Of a stretch of DNA of 64,000 nucleotides, positions 8,374 to 16,893 are shown one piece after another. Numbering within the stretch: position 1 is the first letter of the stretch; the number at the start of each line of letters is the position of its first letter. The DNA is from a virus. The notes under the pieces were generated by a model, which had not been told where the DNA came from, searched no databases, and saw only the letters and a list, made by a program, of their open reading frames with translations. Location: positions 1-64,000 of IMG/VR virus record IMGVR_UViG_3300029448_007456. One strand, written 5' to 3'. A program made the translations under genes and the position numbers.

Positions 8374-10590
8374 TTATTCTCCTATGACGAATTCGTCTTT
8401 GTCTTTGTTGTATGAAATAGTAAGTGCAATATCTTGCAACGACTCAAACAATATCTTCTTTGATAGTGGCAGTTTGATTCTGTTGTTGATAACTCTCTGT
8501 AGTGGACGAGCACCCATTTTTTCATCAAACCCTTCTTCTATGAGTTGTGTTTTTGCAGTTTCATCTAATTTAATTGCAATTCCTTTTTCATTCACTTGAT
8601 TATCCAGTTGTTGAACAAACTTTTCAACAATGTTTGTCATGACTTCTTTGGACAATGTTTTAAATCTTAACACAGCATCCAGCCTGTTTCTAAACTCTGG
8701 TGAAAAGAATGAGTTGATGTCTACTTCACCATCATGAGTGGTGTTATCCATAAATCCAAGTGTGTTAGCCTGCATGTCTTCTGCACCTAAGTTTGATGTC
8801 ATTAATATCACTGAATTGTTCAATCTAACTTTTTTACCGTTGGATGCAGTAATCACAGCATCGTCCATTGCCTGTAGCAATATTGTCATCACATCTCTGT
8901 GTGCTTTTTCAACTTCATCAAACAATATCACTGCATTAGGATGTTTTTCTAATTCATTTACCAATTGACCAGAGCCTGTGGCACCGTCATCATATCCAAC
9001 ATATCCCGGAGGCGCACCAATCAGTTTTGCCACCGCATGTTTTTCTTGATATTCTGACATGTCAAATTTTATAAGTGGGATGTTCATTCCATCAGCCAAT
9101 CTCCTAGCAGTTTCTGTTTTGCCACAACCTGTTGGCCCAACACACAAAAAAGATCCAATTGGTTTATTTTCCTGTTTCAATCCTGCTTGTGCAACCAAAA
9201 CTGTGTCCACTAATTTATCCACTACTTCATCTTGTCCAAACACTTGCGTTTTAATATTTGTGTTTAGGTTCTCCAGTGATTCTGTTTTAGTTTGCACAAT
9301 AGACTCGAACTTGACACCTGATATCTTGGCAACTTGTTCTTGAACATCTTTGACTTCGACATCTCTAAAGGCATCAAATATTTTTGCCTTTGAGCATGCC
9401 CTATCCAAAACGTCAATTGATTTGTCTGGCAGTTGCCTGTCAGTAATGTATTTTACAGAATAATCCACAGAAGCATCAATAGATGTGTTAGTAATTTTTA
9501 CATTATGAAATGCTTCAAACTGATCCTTTAGTCCAATCATTATTTGTTTGGCGTGTTCAACTGAAGGCTCTTCAATGTTGACTTTTGCAAATCTACGCAT
9601 CAAGGCACGATCTTTTTCAAAATGTTTGCGATATTCTTCCCAAGTGGTTGATGCTATTACTTTTAAATCGCCTCTCGCCAAATGTGGCTTTAGTAAATTA
9701 GCAAGATCAACTCCTCCTTGTCCGCCAGCTCCTGCTCCATGCATCATATGAGCCTCATCAATAAACATGATAGCTTTGTTGTTTTTTTCTAACACTCCTA
9801 GCAACACCTTTAAACGTTCTTCAAAGTCACCACGATACTTGGATCCTGCAATCAATGATCCAACGTCTACAGAATATATAATGTGATCTTTGATCACATC
9901 TGGCACTTTTCCATTCACAATCATATGTGCAAGTCCTTCTGCCACAGCAGTCTTTCCTACTCCAGGATCACCTATCATGATAACATTATTTTTAATTTTT
10001 CTTCCTAATACCAGAGTGATCTCATCAACCACATCTTGTCTTCCAATGCATTGAAATGTTTTTTGTGCTTTGGCTTGTTCGTTGAGATTCACTGTGTATT
10101 GTTTTAAAATCTTACTGGCTTGCTTAGAGGACACTTTTTGTTCTTCCATGTTTTCTGTGCCAACATCAGTCATGTGATCAATTACGATACGTTTTGGAAA
10201 GAAGTTTTTTTCTAAGTAATAATAGGCGTAGGATTCCTTTTCAGAATATATTGAACTCAGCAAATGAAATACATTAACCATTTCTGTGCCTTGGAATATG
10301 GCTGTGGTAAATGCACGATTAACACATCTTTCAGTGGCCTGTGTTCTTTTAGGATACACATCTTCATTTACTTTTACATCATTCATTTTGTTACCAATAT
10401 GATCTGCTAAGTCTTTTAACAATTGATCATATTTTACTGTTGGTTTATCTTTGACCATATCAACAACTTCTGGCTGTAACAACAGCACAGATAGTAGATG
10501 TTCTAATGTGATGTATTCGTGATTGTTTTTACGAGCAATCTTAATTGCTTCATCAAATAACCCTTTTAATCTATCGTCTGCTTGTATCAT
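8374..10590 (-). CDS. clpA: ClpA-type AAA+ unfoldase of the Clp protease
   Basis: 738 residues, close to the bacterial ClpA length, with the full architecture: N-domain repeats (about 1-140), D1 AAA+ with Walker A GDPGVGKT at 207-214 and Walker B MFIDEAH, and D2 with GPTGCGKT and ILFDEVEKAH followed by the C-terminal Clp_C domain. The long ClpB middle coiled coil is absent. The loop that docks on ClpP is present as LGF within QANTLGFMDN, the position of the IGL/IGF tripeptide. It threads substrates into ClpP, and a matching clpP lies in the same window. It sits in an operon with dnaJ-like and def genes behind a strong sigma70-type promoter. Confidence 0.9.
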   Translation of the reverse strand: MIQADDRLKGLFDEAIKIARKNNHEYITLEHLLSVLLLQPEVVDMVKDKPTVKYDQLLKDLADHIGNKMNDVKVNEDVYPKRTQATERCVNRAFTTAIFQGTEMVNVFHLLSSIYSEKESYAYYYLEKNFFPKRIVIDHMTDVGTENMEEQKVSSKQASKILKQYTVNLNEQAKAQKTFQCIGRQDVVDEITLVLGRKIKNNVIMIGDPGVGKTAVAEGLAHMIVNGKVPDVIKDHIIYSVDVGSLIAGSKYRGDFEERLKVLLGVLEKNNKAIMFIDEAHMMHGAGAGGQGGVDLANLLKPHLARGDLKVIASTTWEEYRKHFEKDRALMRRFAKVNIEEPSVEHAKQIMIGLKDQFEAFHNVKITNTSIDASVDYSVKYITDRQLPDKSIDVLDRACSKAKIFDAFRDVEVKDVQEQVAKISGVKFESIVQTKTESLENLNTNIKTQVFGQDEVVDKLVDTVLVAQAGLKQENKPIGSFLCVGPTGCGKTETARRLADGMNIPLIKFDMSEYQEKHAVAKLIGAPPGYVGYDDGATGSGQLVNELEKHPNAVILFDEVEKAHRDVMTILLQAMDDAVITASNGKKVRLNNSVILMTSNLGAEDMQANTLGFMDNTTHDGEVDINSFFSPEFRNRLDAVLRFKTLSKEVMTNIVEKFVQQLDNQVNEKGIAIKLDETAKTQLIEEGFDEKMGARPLQRVINNRIKLPLSKKILFESLQDIALTISYNKDKDEFVIGE

Positions 10591-11086
10591 TTGTTTTACT
10601 CTGTTTCTCCCTTGCTCTTTTTAATTTAAATTTACTGACATGGTCAATGAACAATACACCATCTAAATGTTCTAATTCATGCTGTATACATTGTGCCCAT
10701 AGATCTTCGAATCTGTCAACTGATTTGACTAATTTTTCGTCATAATATTCAACCAAAATTGATTTCGCCCTTGATATTCTCAAAAATAAATTTGGAAAAG
10801 ACAAACAACCTTCTTCAAGCAGTTGTGTTTCTTGAGAACGTTCAACAATCTTTGGATTGATAAATGTTTTGTTGCCCCACATCGTGAACATTCTTATGCC
10901 TACAGACACTTGGTTGGCAGCTAGACCAAGTCCATTTGCTTGTTTCATAGTGTCATGCATGAGATTTGAAATTTTGTCCCACTCTAAATCCTGTGTGATA
11001 TCAGTGTGTTCAATCTTTTGCAACAGTGAAGGATGCCCTTCTAAGTTAAGTTTAAGAATACTTTTTGGAGATTCGATCGATGTCAT
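10571..11086 (-). CDS. def: Peptide deformylase
   Basis: All three PDF motifs are visible: GLGLAANQV near residue 52, EGCLSFP with metal ligand Cys94, and QHELEHLDG with His136/His140 and catalytic Glu137. The usual HExDH is HELEH here, a conservative change. 171 residues is full length. It removes the N-formyl group from nascent proteins. Marine phages carry def genes, thought to support host or phage protein turnover. It overlaps both clpA (20 nt) and the dnaJ-like gene (35 nt). Confidence 0.9.
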   Translation of the reverse strand: MTSIESPKSILKLNLEGHPSLLQKIEHTDITQDLEWDKISNLMHDTMKQANGLGLAANQVSVGIRMFTMWGNKTFINPKIVERSQETQLLEEGCLSFPNLFLRISRAKSILVEYYDEKLVKSVDRFEDLWAQCIQHELEHLDGVLFIDHVSKFKLKRAREKQSKTNDTSRR

Positions 11087-11876
11087 CTCTGTCCTCCTTG
11101 GTTAAATTTTTTGGTATAGCAACATTAATTTTTATAAAGTAATCACCAACTCTGCCACCTGCATTTATTAATCCATGCTCAGCAACTTTCATTACATTGC
11201 CAGGTTGAGTGCCTTGTGGCACTTTGACAGTTAAATTTTTCCCTTCTATGGTTGGCATTTGCACAGTGGTTCCATTAATGGCGTCCCATACACTAACGGA
11301 TTTTTCCGCGTATAAGTTTAACCCATCTCTCGCAAACAGTTCATGCTGTCTCACATGCACCTTGCATAGTAGATCACCTGCAGGCATGTTTGGATTGTTT
11401 TGTAGGCCTAAACCTTTGTATCTTATACTTTGTCCACTGGCGATGCCTTTGGGAATTTTTATTTCGATGCCTTTGTTGATCTGATCAATCTGCACTTGTT
11501 TGCTGTTTCCATAGTAAACATCTTCAAGTGTGATTTCAATGCCAATTTGTATATTTCTATTTGGCGGTTGTCTTCTATAATTCTTTGATTGTCTAAAGCC
11601 ATCACCAAAAAATTGTGCAAACATATCCTGCATGTCTAAAGAATCACCTTGTGAAAAATTAAAATTAAAACCATCTCCGCCAAATCTTTTAGACGCTTCA
11701 TACTGTTGGCGTTTTTGGTTGGTTTTTATTTTGTCATATGCTTCATTGATCTCTTTAAATTTGGACTCATCACCACCTCTATCTGGATGATACTTTACAG
11801 CAAGTTTTCTGAATGCTGATTTTATTTGCTGATCGTCTGCAGATTGGTCAACACCTAGAGTTTGATATGGATCCAT
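11052..11876 (-). CDS. DnaJ/CbpA-type co-chaperone (no zinc finger)
   Basis: An N-terminal J domain starts MDPYQTLGVDQSADD and contains HPD at 30-32, needed to stimulate DnaK. A short Gly/Phe-rich linker (FGGDGFNFNFSQGD) follows, then two DnaJ C-terminal beta domains. The CxxCxGxG zinc finger of class I DnaJ is missing, so it is CbpA-like. The ATG at 11876 is chosen over the one at 11882 because it lies exactly 6 nt after the -10 box, the spacing seen at eight other genes here. First gene of the dnaJ-def-clpA operon. Confidence 0.88.
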   Translation of the reverse strand: MDPYQTLGVDQSADDQQIKSAFRKLAVKYHPDRGGDESKFKEINEAYDKIKTNQKRQQYEASKRFGGDGFNFNFSQGDSLDMQDMFAQFFGDGFRQSKNYRRQPPNRNIQIGIEITLEDVYYGNSKQVQIDQINKGIEIKIPKGIASGQSIRYKGLGLQNNPNMPAGDLLCKVHVRQHELFARDGLNLYAEKSVSVWDAINGTTVQMPTIEGKNLTVKVPQGTQPGNVMKVAEHGLINAGGRVGDYFIKINVAIPKNLTKEDRDDIDRISKKYS

Positions 11877-11882
11877 AGCCAT

Positions 11883-11910
11883 AGTATATTATATAATGTT
11901 GATTTGTCAA
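11883..11910 (-). promoter_or_regulatory. Sigma70-type promoter of the chaperone/protease operon
   Basis: TTGACA (11910-11905), 16-nt spacer, TATACT (11888-11883), then 6 nt to the ATG at 11876. An alternative pairing TTGTCA-18-TATAAT overlaps it. Predicts a leaderless or near-leaderless transcript. Confidence 0.7.
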
Positions 11911-11920
11911 TTGACAACAG

Positions 11921-12271
11921 TTATTTGTCGTGTTTTTTTGATGAGCCTGTGTAGAGACCGAACCATGCCGCACCAGCACCTACCACAATTGAGATAAGTC
12001 CTGACTGTTCTAGGGTTGGCGTTTCAAGTGCCATGTACCATATCACACATTTGTATAATAAAATGATATATGTGGTAATGAATACTCTTGGAAATATTCT
12101 CCATGAGTCCACGGCACGAGCAAGATGAATCAATTTTGCATAAGGATTTGGACCCAAATCTTTGACAGAAGTGTCTACTTCTAGTTCAACTTGCACTTTT
12201 TTTGATGCTGTGCCACCGTCTGCTGGTGTTATAATTTTATCTTCTGTGATTGAGTCGTCTTCAATACGCAT
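11921..12271 (-). CDS. Two-TM membrane protein, candidate holin
   Basis: 116 residues with a charged N-terminal 60 residues, then two hydrophobic segments (FITTYIILLYKCVIWYMAL and SGLISIVVGAGAAWFGLYTG) and a basic tail SSKKHDK. It lies at the end of the lysis region with endolysin and spanins upstream, which suggests a holin or antiholin, but small membrane proteins are common here and the N-terminal extension is long for a holin. Confidence 0.5.
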   Translation of the reverse strand: MRIEDDSITEDKIITPADGGTASKKVQVELEVDTSVKDLGPNPYAKLIHLARAVDSWRIFPRVFITTYIILLYKCVIWYMALETPTLEQSGLISIVVGAGAAWFGLYTGSSKKHDK

Positions 12272-12279
12272 ATTAATAT

Positions 12280-12441
12280 TTAATCTTTCTTAGCAATTTG
12301 CCATAATCCATAAGCAATGCCAACATATGCAAGTATTTTTGCCATTGATCCAAAAGCAATTATTAGTAGACAAGCAATGATGATGCCTGCTCCGTGTAAA
12401 CTGTCTTTTGCTTTTATTTTGTTTTTAATCCAATCAATCAT
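12280..12441 (-). CDS. Small membrane protein (53 aa), candidate lysis protein
   Basis: MIDWIKNKIKAKDSLHG followed by a single hydrophobic stretch and ending WQIAKKD. The ATG at 12441 is chosen because it sits 1 nt after the TAA of the upstream gene, with GGAG in front. The longer frame to 12483 would lie inside that gene. Located between two other membrane proteins near the endolysin. Confidence 0.5.
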   Translation of the reverse strand: MIDWIKNKIKAKDSLHGAGIIIACLLIIAFGSMAKILAYVGIAYGLWQIAKKD

Positions 12442-12442
12442 T

Positions 12443-12718
12443 TTATTTCTCCAATTTTTTGATGCGTGCTTCAAGTTCATCAATTTTCTTTGTTACATAT
12501 GGATATTTTTTACGCCATGCATCTACAGGCTGTTGAAGCCATGTCCAACCCCAGCGATCCACAAGATAATCAACGGCTGTGTCAAATTTTGCATACAGCC
12601 AAAGTCCTATGCGTGTTGATTTAAAATAAGTGGAAAACGCCAATCCAAACAACGATCCAATCAAAGCTGTGTATATCCACAAACGATCGGCAGCCATTCT
12701 TTCTATCATTTCCCACAT
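12443..12718 (-). CDS. Membrane-anchored coiled-coil protein (91 aa)
   Basis: Hydrophobic segment at about residues 13-32 (LWIYTALIGSLFGLAFS), then an amphipathic, Trp-rich region and a C-terminal coiled coil (KKIDELEARIKKLEK). One-TM proteins with a cytoplasmic or periplasmic coiled coil are seen near phage lysis genes. Candidate holin or holin partner, function unproven. Confidence 0.5.
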   Translation of the reverse strand: MWEMIERMAADRLWIYTALIGSLFGLAFSTYFKSTRIGLWLYAKFDTAVDYLVDRWGWTWLQQPVDAWRKKYPYVTKKIDELEARIKKLEK

Positions 12719-12735
12719 ATTAATACTTATTTCCG

Positions 12736-13299
12736 TTATGATCCAATTATATCAAGTTTTTCCATCCATTGTTTGTGTGCAAATTTACATAATTCCACAT
12801 CACAATTAAACTGTTTGAGATGTGTTTTCAAAAAAACTTCTATGTCGTGATCACATAGATCACTCAAAGGCACATGATATAAGTTTTTGTCACTAAGAAT
12901 TTGTCTTAAGTTTTGTCTTTTGTAGAGTTCGCATTGCTCAGCATATATGTATTCCCATTGATACCATTCGAGTAGTCTTGGAAATCTATGGCGTTTAGGA
13001 AAGTCAATGTTATTGTAGAGGGAAACAATCTGATAGGATTTTCTTCCAAGAATTTGTGGTCCATATCTTTCTCTCCACCATAAAAATTCTCCTAGGTGTG
13101 AGCAAAATACGTTTTTGTTGTTTTTGTTATACCAAGTTTCAATTGGCTTAGAAAGATTTGCATTAGAGGTGTGAGCGTTATCATCCATCTTATTGTAATC
13201 ATCTTTGCTCCACCTACTATTCAAATTTGGATCAGTTGATATGAGATTAGCTAAGTGGCTACCGCCTGTTCCTGGCGAGTATAAAACGAATACATTCAT
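12736..13299 (-). CDS. P-loop/sulfotransferase-like protein
   Basis: The N-terminus MNVFVLYSPGTGGSHLANLI resembles the phosphate-binding loop of sulfotransferase-like P-loop proteins (strand, Gly-rich turn, Ser-His, helix). The rest is rich in Trp/Tyr/His. 187 residues, no membrane segment. Sulfotransferase-like genes are recurrent in marine T4-like phages and may modify surface glycans. The donor and acceptor are unknown, and a mere kinase-like P-loop cannot be excluded. It overlaps the o-spanin stop by one base. Confidence 0.5.
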   Translation of the reverse strand: MNVFVLYSPGTGGSHLANLISTDPNLNSRWSKDDYNKMDDNAHTSNANLSKPIETWYNKNNKNVFCSHLGEFLWWRERYGPQILGRKSYQIVSLYNNIDFPKRHRFPRLLEWYQWEYIYAEQCELYKRQNLRQILSDKNLYHVPLSDLCDHDIEVFLKTHLKQFNCDVELCKFAHKQWMEKLDIIGS

Positions 13300-13676
13300 T
13301 ATTCAGTTGGTTCTAATTCGTAGTATTCACGATATTGATCAAGTGTGAGTTTTTGTTTGATCATGTATGCACGGATCTGTGCAAAATTCACTGCCAGTGT
13401 TTCATAGTCATCATCTGTGAGGCCAAACAACACAGGGTCAATATTTTTTTCTTCTAACTTTGCAAACACTTCATCTGCGTTTTCTGAAGTGATTATAATC
13501 CAATTTAGATCATCGATTTTTGGAGCTTCAGGATCAGGTAGGTCTAACTTTGCACGTGGCACTTCTGTTTTGAATACTTCTAACTGCTTTACTGAACTAC
13601 AACTACTGAGCAGGAACGTAGTTAGGATTAGCAAGGGAAGGACATTCAGAATTGATTTCACTTGGCTTGACTGCAT
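13299..13676 (-). CDS. Outer-membrane spanin lipoprotein (o-spanin, Rz1-type)
   Basis: The signal sequence ends in a lipobox (LLSSC), predicting lipidation at Cys26 and anchoring in the outer membrane. The mature part starts with Pro-rich stretches (LDLPDPEAPK). Its first 74 nt lie inside the 3' end of the i-spanin gene in another frame, the classic Rz/Rz1 overlap. At 125 residues it is longer than lambda Rz1. Together with the inner subunit it would fuse inner and outer membranes at lysis. Confidence 0.75.
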   Translation of the reverse strand: MQSSQVKSILNVLPLLILTTFLLSSCSSVKQLEVFKTEVPRAKLDLPDPEAPKIDDLNWIIITSENADEVFAKLEEKNIDPVLFGLTDDDYETLAVNFAQIRAYMIKQKLTLDQYREYYELEPTE

Positions 13677-14091
13677 TTATTTCCTTTTCTGTAAGTGGTG
13701 ATCCCATGGCAATTTCTACACAACGTAGTGCATTGTCTGAGGCACGGTTTATTACACGTTCGACTGATGATGGCCTATTGACAGCTAAATCACCTATGTC
13801 ACGTTTCTTGCCTGAAGCATTTGTTTTATTAAACTTGTCATCTAAGTTTTGGAGTTCTGCTTTCAGTATGTCTCTGGTGTCTTGTAATTTTTTATTTGCA
13901 GACATGATTGTTTCAAAGTCTGCTTTTTGCTGTGCAATGACTTCTTGCTGTGATGATACAGCTTCTTCAAGTTTGATTTGATTTGCTTTTAAAATTGCGT
14001 TATCAGATCGCAGTTTCATAACATACAATCCTGCACCTGCCAGTGAACTGACCAAGATGCCTACCATCACAAGTTTAAAAGTGCCGAACAT
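13603..14091 (-). CDS. Inner-membrane spanin (i-spanin, Rz-type)
   Basis: N-terminal membrane anchor (LVMVGILVSSLAGAGLYVM), then a long coiled coil (about residues 28-95, SQQEVIAQQKADFETIMSAN...) and a globular C-terminus with two cysteines. This is the Rz topology: inner-membrane anchor with periplasmic coiled coil. It begins where the endolysin gene ends and contains the start of the lipoprotein o-spanin gene. 162 residues, normal length. Confidence 0.8.
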   Translation of the reverse strand: MFGTFKLVMVGILVSSLAGAGLYVMKLRSDNAILKANQIKLEEAVSSQQEVIAQQKADFETIMSANKKLQDTRDILKAELQNLDDKFNKTNASGKKRDIGDLAVNRPSSVERVINRASDNALRCVEIAMGSPLTEKEINAVKPSEINSECPSLANPNYVPAQ

Positions 14092-14606
14092 TATTTCATC
14101 ATTGACAGAGCCATTGCAGTAGTTTCAGTGACTCTTCTAGTCCATCCCCTACCAAATGTATCAAATGTGGAAAGACTCTCATAATATTTTTGTCTTTCTG
14201 ATTGATAATTCTCTATTGTTTCTTTTACTCCATGAGTTTCCACATAAGAGTCAAGTGTTTTAAGTGTGTTAGGACCAATACCGCCATCTGCGACTGTGCC
14301 AATAAGTGTTTGTAGATATTTGGCAGCTCTGCCTGTGCCTGCATTGACGCCAAAATCAAATACACAAAGATCTAGTCCTGCTGGTAATTGGTCTCCTTTG
14401 ACCCGGTCCCAATAATTCTTTTTATAAATTGGCTCTACGTCTTCTCTTGTTAATTCTTTCATGTCTTTATTGCCACCAAAATCTTCATACACTCTTTTGG
14501 TAACACCTAGATTGGTTTCTCCTCCAGGATCTTTTGGATGATTGACGTAACCGCCTTCATGATGTAGTATTGCTTCTAGTGATTTAATCCAATTTTCAGA
14601 TGCCAT
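14091..14606 (-). CDS. Endolysin, GH108-type muramidase
   Basis: Contains ILHHEGGYVNHPKDPGGETN near residues 13-32, the GH108 signature with catalytic Glu17, followed by LGVTKRVYEDF and, later, a C-terminal peptidoglycan-binding-like helical region (GPNTLKTL). 171 residues, no signal peptide, so export needs a holin. A clear AAGGAG ribosome site precedes the ATG. It is followed directly by overlapping spanin genes, making a compact lysis cassette. Confidence 0.88.
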   Translation of the reverse strand: MASENWIKSLEAILHHEGGYVNHPKDPGGETNLGVTKRVYEDFGGNKDMKELTREDVEPIYKKNYWDRVKGDQLPAGLDLCVFDFGVNAGTGRAAKYLQTLIGTVADGGIGPNTLKTLDSYVETHGVKETIENYQSERQKYYESLSTFDTFGRGWTRRVTETTAMALSMMK

Positions 14607-14607
14607 C

Positions 14608-15318
14608 TTAAAACTCCTTTAGTTTTGCAAGTATTGACTTGGTGCCTTTAGTTATTTTAAATAAATCATCAACTTTTACAACTGAGTATCCGCCGCCTAG
14701 CCAATGATTGAGATAAGAGGCTTGTTCATTGGATTCTCTGTCAATTTTGTATGTGCCTTGCACATCTCTATTGAAAGATTCAATCACCATTTCATGATTG
14801 GTAAATGCTTTTTTTAATGTCAACTGTTTACCTTTGATCCTTCTGTGTAGTATAGAGGATGATTCAAAAAAGGATTTGATGTCTTCTTCAATGTTGTCGT
14901 CGGTTAAAAATTTGTATTGTGAAGATGATGTTGGCACTATCACGGATAATGTTTCTTCACTGAGTGAGTATTCATTGTCTTTTTTGTGAAATTTAAATTT
15001 CCATGGTAGCATGCCAGACACTTGTTCAATATCTCTTACCAGCTCCATAATCTTTTTTGGCAAATCGTCATTACGTTCTAGTTCAACAAATATATTGTAT
15101 CTGCCGTCTTCATTTTTTGCAGGACTGTTGTCAGCATCAAGCACAAATGAGCAACCTGTTTCTATAAAATGCACAAGGTCTTCTGCAACTGATTTGTTGT
15201 CTGTTTGAAACTTTACAACTGACACATCTTCGTCATTGCCTAGTTTTGCTTGAAAGTTATCAATAGTGATAAGTTCACTGACGTGATTTTGCATTTCTAA
15301 ATTTTTTATTGATTTCAT
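14608..15318 (-). CDS. Phage protein of unknown function (236 aa)
   Basis: Starts MKSIKNLEMQNHVSELITID. Mixed alpha/beta, with repeated Lys/Asp-rich strands and a C-terminal GGGYSVVKVDDLFKITKGT segment. The ATG overlaps the TGA of the upstream gene. Position between the lysis cassette and a late-promoter gene suggests a virion or assembly role, but no family is recognised. Confidence 0.55.
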   Translation of the reverse strand: MKSIKNLEMQNHVSELITIDNFQAKLGNDEDVSVVKFQTDNKSVAEDLVHFIETGCSFVLDADNSPAKNEDGRYNIFVELERNDDLPKKIMELVRDIEQVSGMLPWKFKFHKKDNEYSLSEETLSVIVPTSSSQYKFLTDDNIEEDIKSFFESSSILHRRIKGKQLTLKKAFTNHEMVIESFNRDVQGTYKIDRESNEQASYLNHWLGGGYSVVKVDDLFKITKGTKSILAKLKEF

Positions 15319-15791
15319 AGTTCTGCCGCATCCTGTTGTGATTGGTCTACAGCAACACCTGACACTGTTTTTGAAACTTGAGTTTCTGCATTAAAGTCTT
15401 CAATGATTTGATTAGGCAGTGTAATTTTTACTAACCAAACAGGAATCTCCTCTAACTTGGCTTTTCTAGTACCTGGTCTATAATCAGAATAGGACTCAAT
15501 CTTTCTTGGAGTCATTTTGATATCACGTTTGTAATGCACTTTGCCGCCTATGTTCAATATTCTTTTGCCAGCATCTGGATCTGGCATGGAATCTTGTTCC
15601 CACATAAAGGTTGCAGTGGTGTCATATTTGGTCACATGCGGTCCGTCTACTAGTTCGCCTAAAGACCAATTCTTGTAAGCATACAAGTTCACATCGTCAA
15701 TTACTTTTTCCATGTTCACAATTGTTTTAACAACTGCATCTGAGGCGTATATCTTCTTTACATTGCGTATTATATCGAGGGTATCAATCAT
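15315..15791 (-). CDS. Putative virion structural protein (158 aa)
   Basis: Start chosen at MIDTLDIIRNVKKIY because AATAAATA lies 7 nt upstream. A longer frame beginning at 15815 would run through the promoter. The middle has YDTTATFMWEQDSMPDPDAG and Arg/Lys-rich strands (YKRDIKMTPRKIE). Late motif and neighbours suggest a structural protein. No confident family. Confidence 0.55.
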   Translation of the reverse strand: MIDTLDIIRNVKKIYASDAVVKTIVNMEKVIDDVNLYAYKNWSLGELVDGPHVTKYDTTATFMWEQDSMPDPDAGKRILNIGGKVHYKRDIKMTPRKIESYSDYRPGTRKAKLEEIPVWLVKITLPNQIIEDFNAETQVSKTVSGVAVDQSQQDAAEL

Positions 15792-15798
15792 TGTGTTG

Positions 15799-15806
15799 TA
15801 TTTATT
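15799..15806 (-). promoter_or_regulatory. T4-type late promoter motif AATAAATA
   Basis: Minus-strand AATAAATA, 7 nt upstream of the chosen ATG at 15791. It decides the start of that gene. It lies in the divergent interval before phoH. Confidence 0.55.
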
Positions 15807-15916
15807 GCATGACACACAACGCCATGCAAAGATATTATGTGCATACTTTAGTTAATTTTAAAACACCTAAATATTTTTATATGCATTCGCATAGACACAA
15901 ACACTCGGAGAACGTA

Positions 15917-16603
15917 ATGAAACACAAAACTGTCTTATCCTTTGACGACCTTCGTGACGATTACTCACGACATGAAGTAAAACCAAGATCAGCAAATCAA
16001 CACAAATATTGGAATATGTTGAAAGACGATAAAAAGTCTATTGTTATCGCACATGGCCCTGCAGGGTGCGGAAAAACGCTTTTAGCCACCCAAAATGGCA
16101 TTGATCTAATGAAACTGCAAAAGATAGGAAAGATAGTTATTACCAGACCTGTAGTGGGTGCTGATGAAGAAATTGGTTTTCTTCCAGGATCACTGCAACG
16201 CAAAATGGAGCCATGGACTAGACCACTTGTAGACATATTTCATAAAAATTACACAATAAACAGGGTCAACAGAATGATCCGTGAGGAACAAATTGAAATA
16301 GCACCTCTAGCTTTTATGCGTGGTAGAACTTTTGAAGACTCTTATATCATTGCTGATGAAATGCAAAACACCACAGTTAACCAATTTAAAATGTTGTTAA
16401 CAAGAATAGGAGAAGGCTCTAAACTGGTGATCACAGGTGACCTTGATCAAACGGATCGTGGCAAAAACAATGGCATGGCTGACTTCTTGCACAAACTTTG
16501 GCGCAGTCATTCACGTCATATCACTAATGTGCAATTGATGGGTGAAGATATTGTAAGGCACAAAGCTGTAACTGAAGCATTAAAGATTTATGATGAAGCT
16601 TGA
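15917..16603 (+). CDS. phoH: PhoH-like P-loop ATPase
   Basis: 228 residues from the ATG preceded by CGGAG. Longer in-frame starts exist upstream but lack a ribosome site. Walker A GPAGCGKT at 47-54, Walker B-like SYIIADEMQN, and the typical PhoH block KMLLTRIGEGSKLVITGDLDQTD. PhoH ATPases are widespread in marine phages and induced by phosphate starvation in some bacteria. The biochemical role, possibly RNA-related, is uncertain. It is one of few plus-strand genes and ends in a 16-nt convergent overlap. Confidence 0.9.
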   Translation: MKHKTVLSFDDLRDDYSRHEVKPRSANQHKYWNMLKDDKKSIVIAHGPAGCGKTLLATQNGIDLMKLQKIGKIVITRPVVGADEEIGFLPGSLQRKMEPWTRPLVDIFHKNYTINRVNRMIREEQIEIAPLAFMRGRTFEDSYIIADEMQNTTVNQFKMLLTRIGEGSKLVITGDLDQTDRGKNNGMADFLHKLWRSHSRHITNVQLMGEDIVRHKAVTEALKIYDEA

Positions 16604-16893
16604 TTGAGAGCGGCAAGCACAGGATCCATGTATTGCTTGTATGCTTTGTAAAAATAATCGTGCAATTGGTCATAAGTTAGTTTTGAATCTAATCTATTTT
16701 TTTCTATTGTCTTAGTTTCAAGGTTAATAATTACAGAAGCACTTTCGTCTTTGGTTCTGATCTTTGAATCAAAGAACACTTGTTCGTCATATTGAACATT
16801 GTCAGGATCTTTTTGCCAATTAGGCACTGATGTGACAGATGGATTTTTAGGAACCATGATGTAGTTGCAAATGAGATATTTTGTTTTAGCCAT
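16588..16893 (-). CDS. Small phage protein downstream of the clamp loader (101 aa)
   Basis: Start chosen at MAKTKYLICNYIMVPK, whose ATG overlaps the clamp-loader stop (ATGGCTAA). Mixed strands, then a C-terminal helix (LHDYFYKAYKQYMDPVLAAL). The coupling suggests a replication-linked role, but it is too short and dissimilar to be called the gp62 small clamp-loader subunit. Its 3' end overlaps phoH on the other strand. Confidence 0.55.
   Translation of the reverse strand: MAKTKYLICNYIMVPKNPSVTSVPNWQKDPDNVQYDEQVFFDSKIRTKDESASVIINLETKTIEKNRLDSKLTYDQLHDYFYKAYKQYMDPVLAALNQASS

Noticed and set aside
15791-15916. Extending PhoH upstream to a start at 15791 (42 extra residues)
   Set aside because: The added part is low-quality sequence without a ribosome site and overlaps the late promoter and start of the divergent gene; CGGAG precedes the ATG at 15917.
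16588-16893. gp62 small clamp-loader subunit
   Set aside because: Shorter than gp62 and no similarity that I can recognise.
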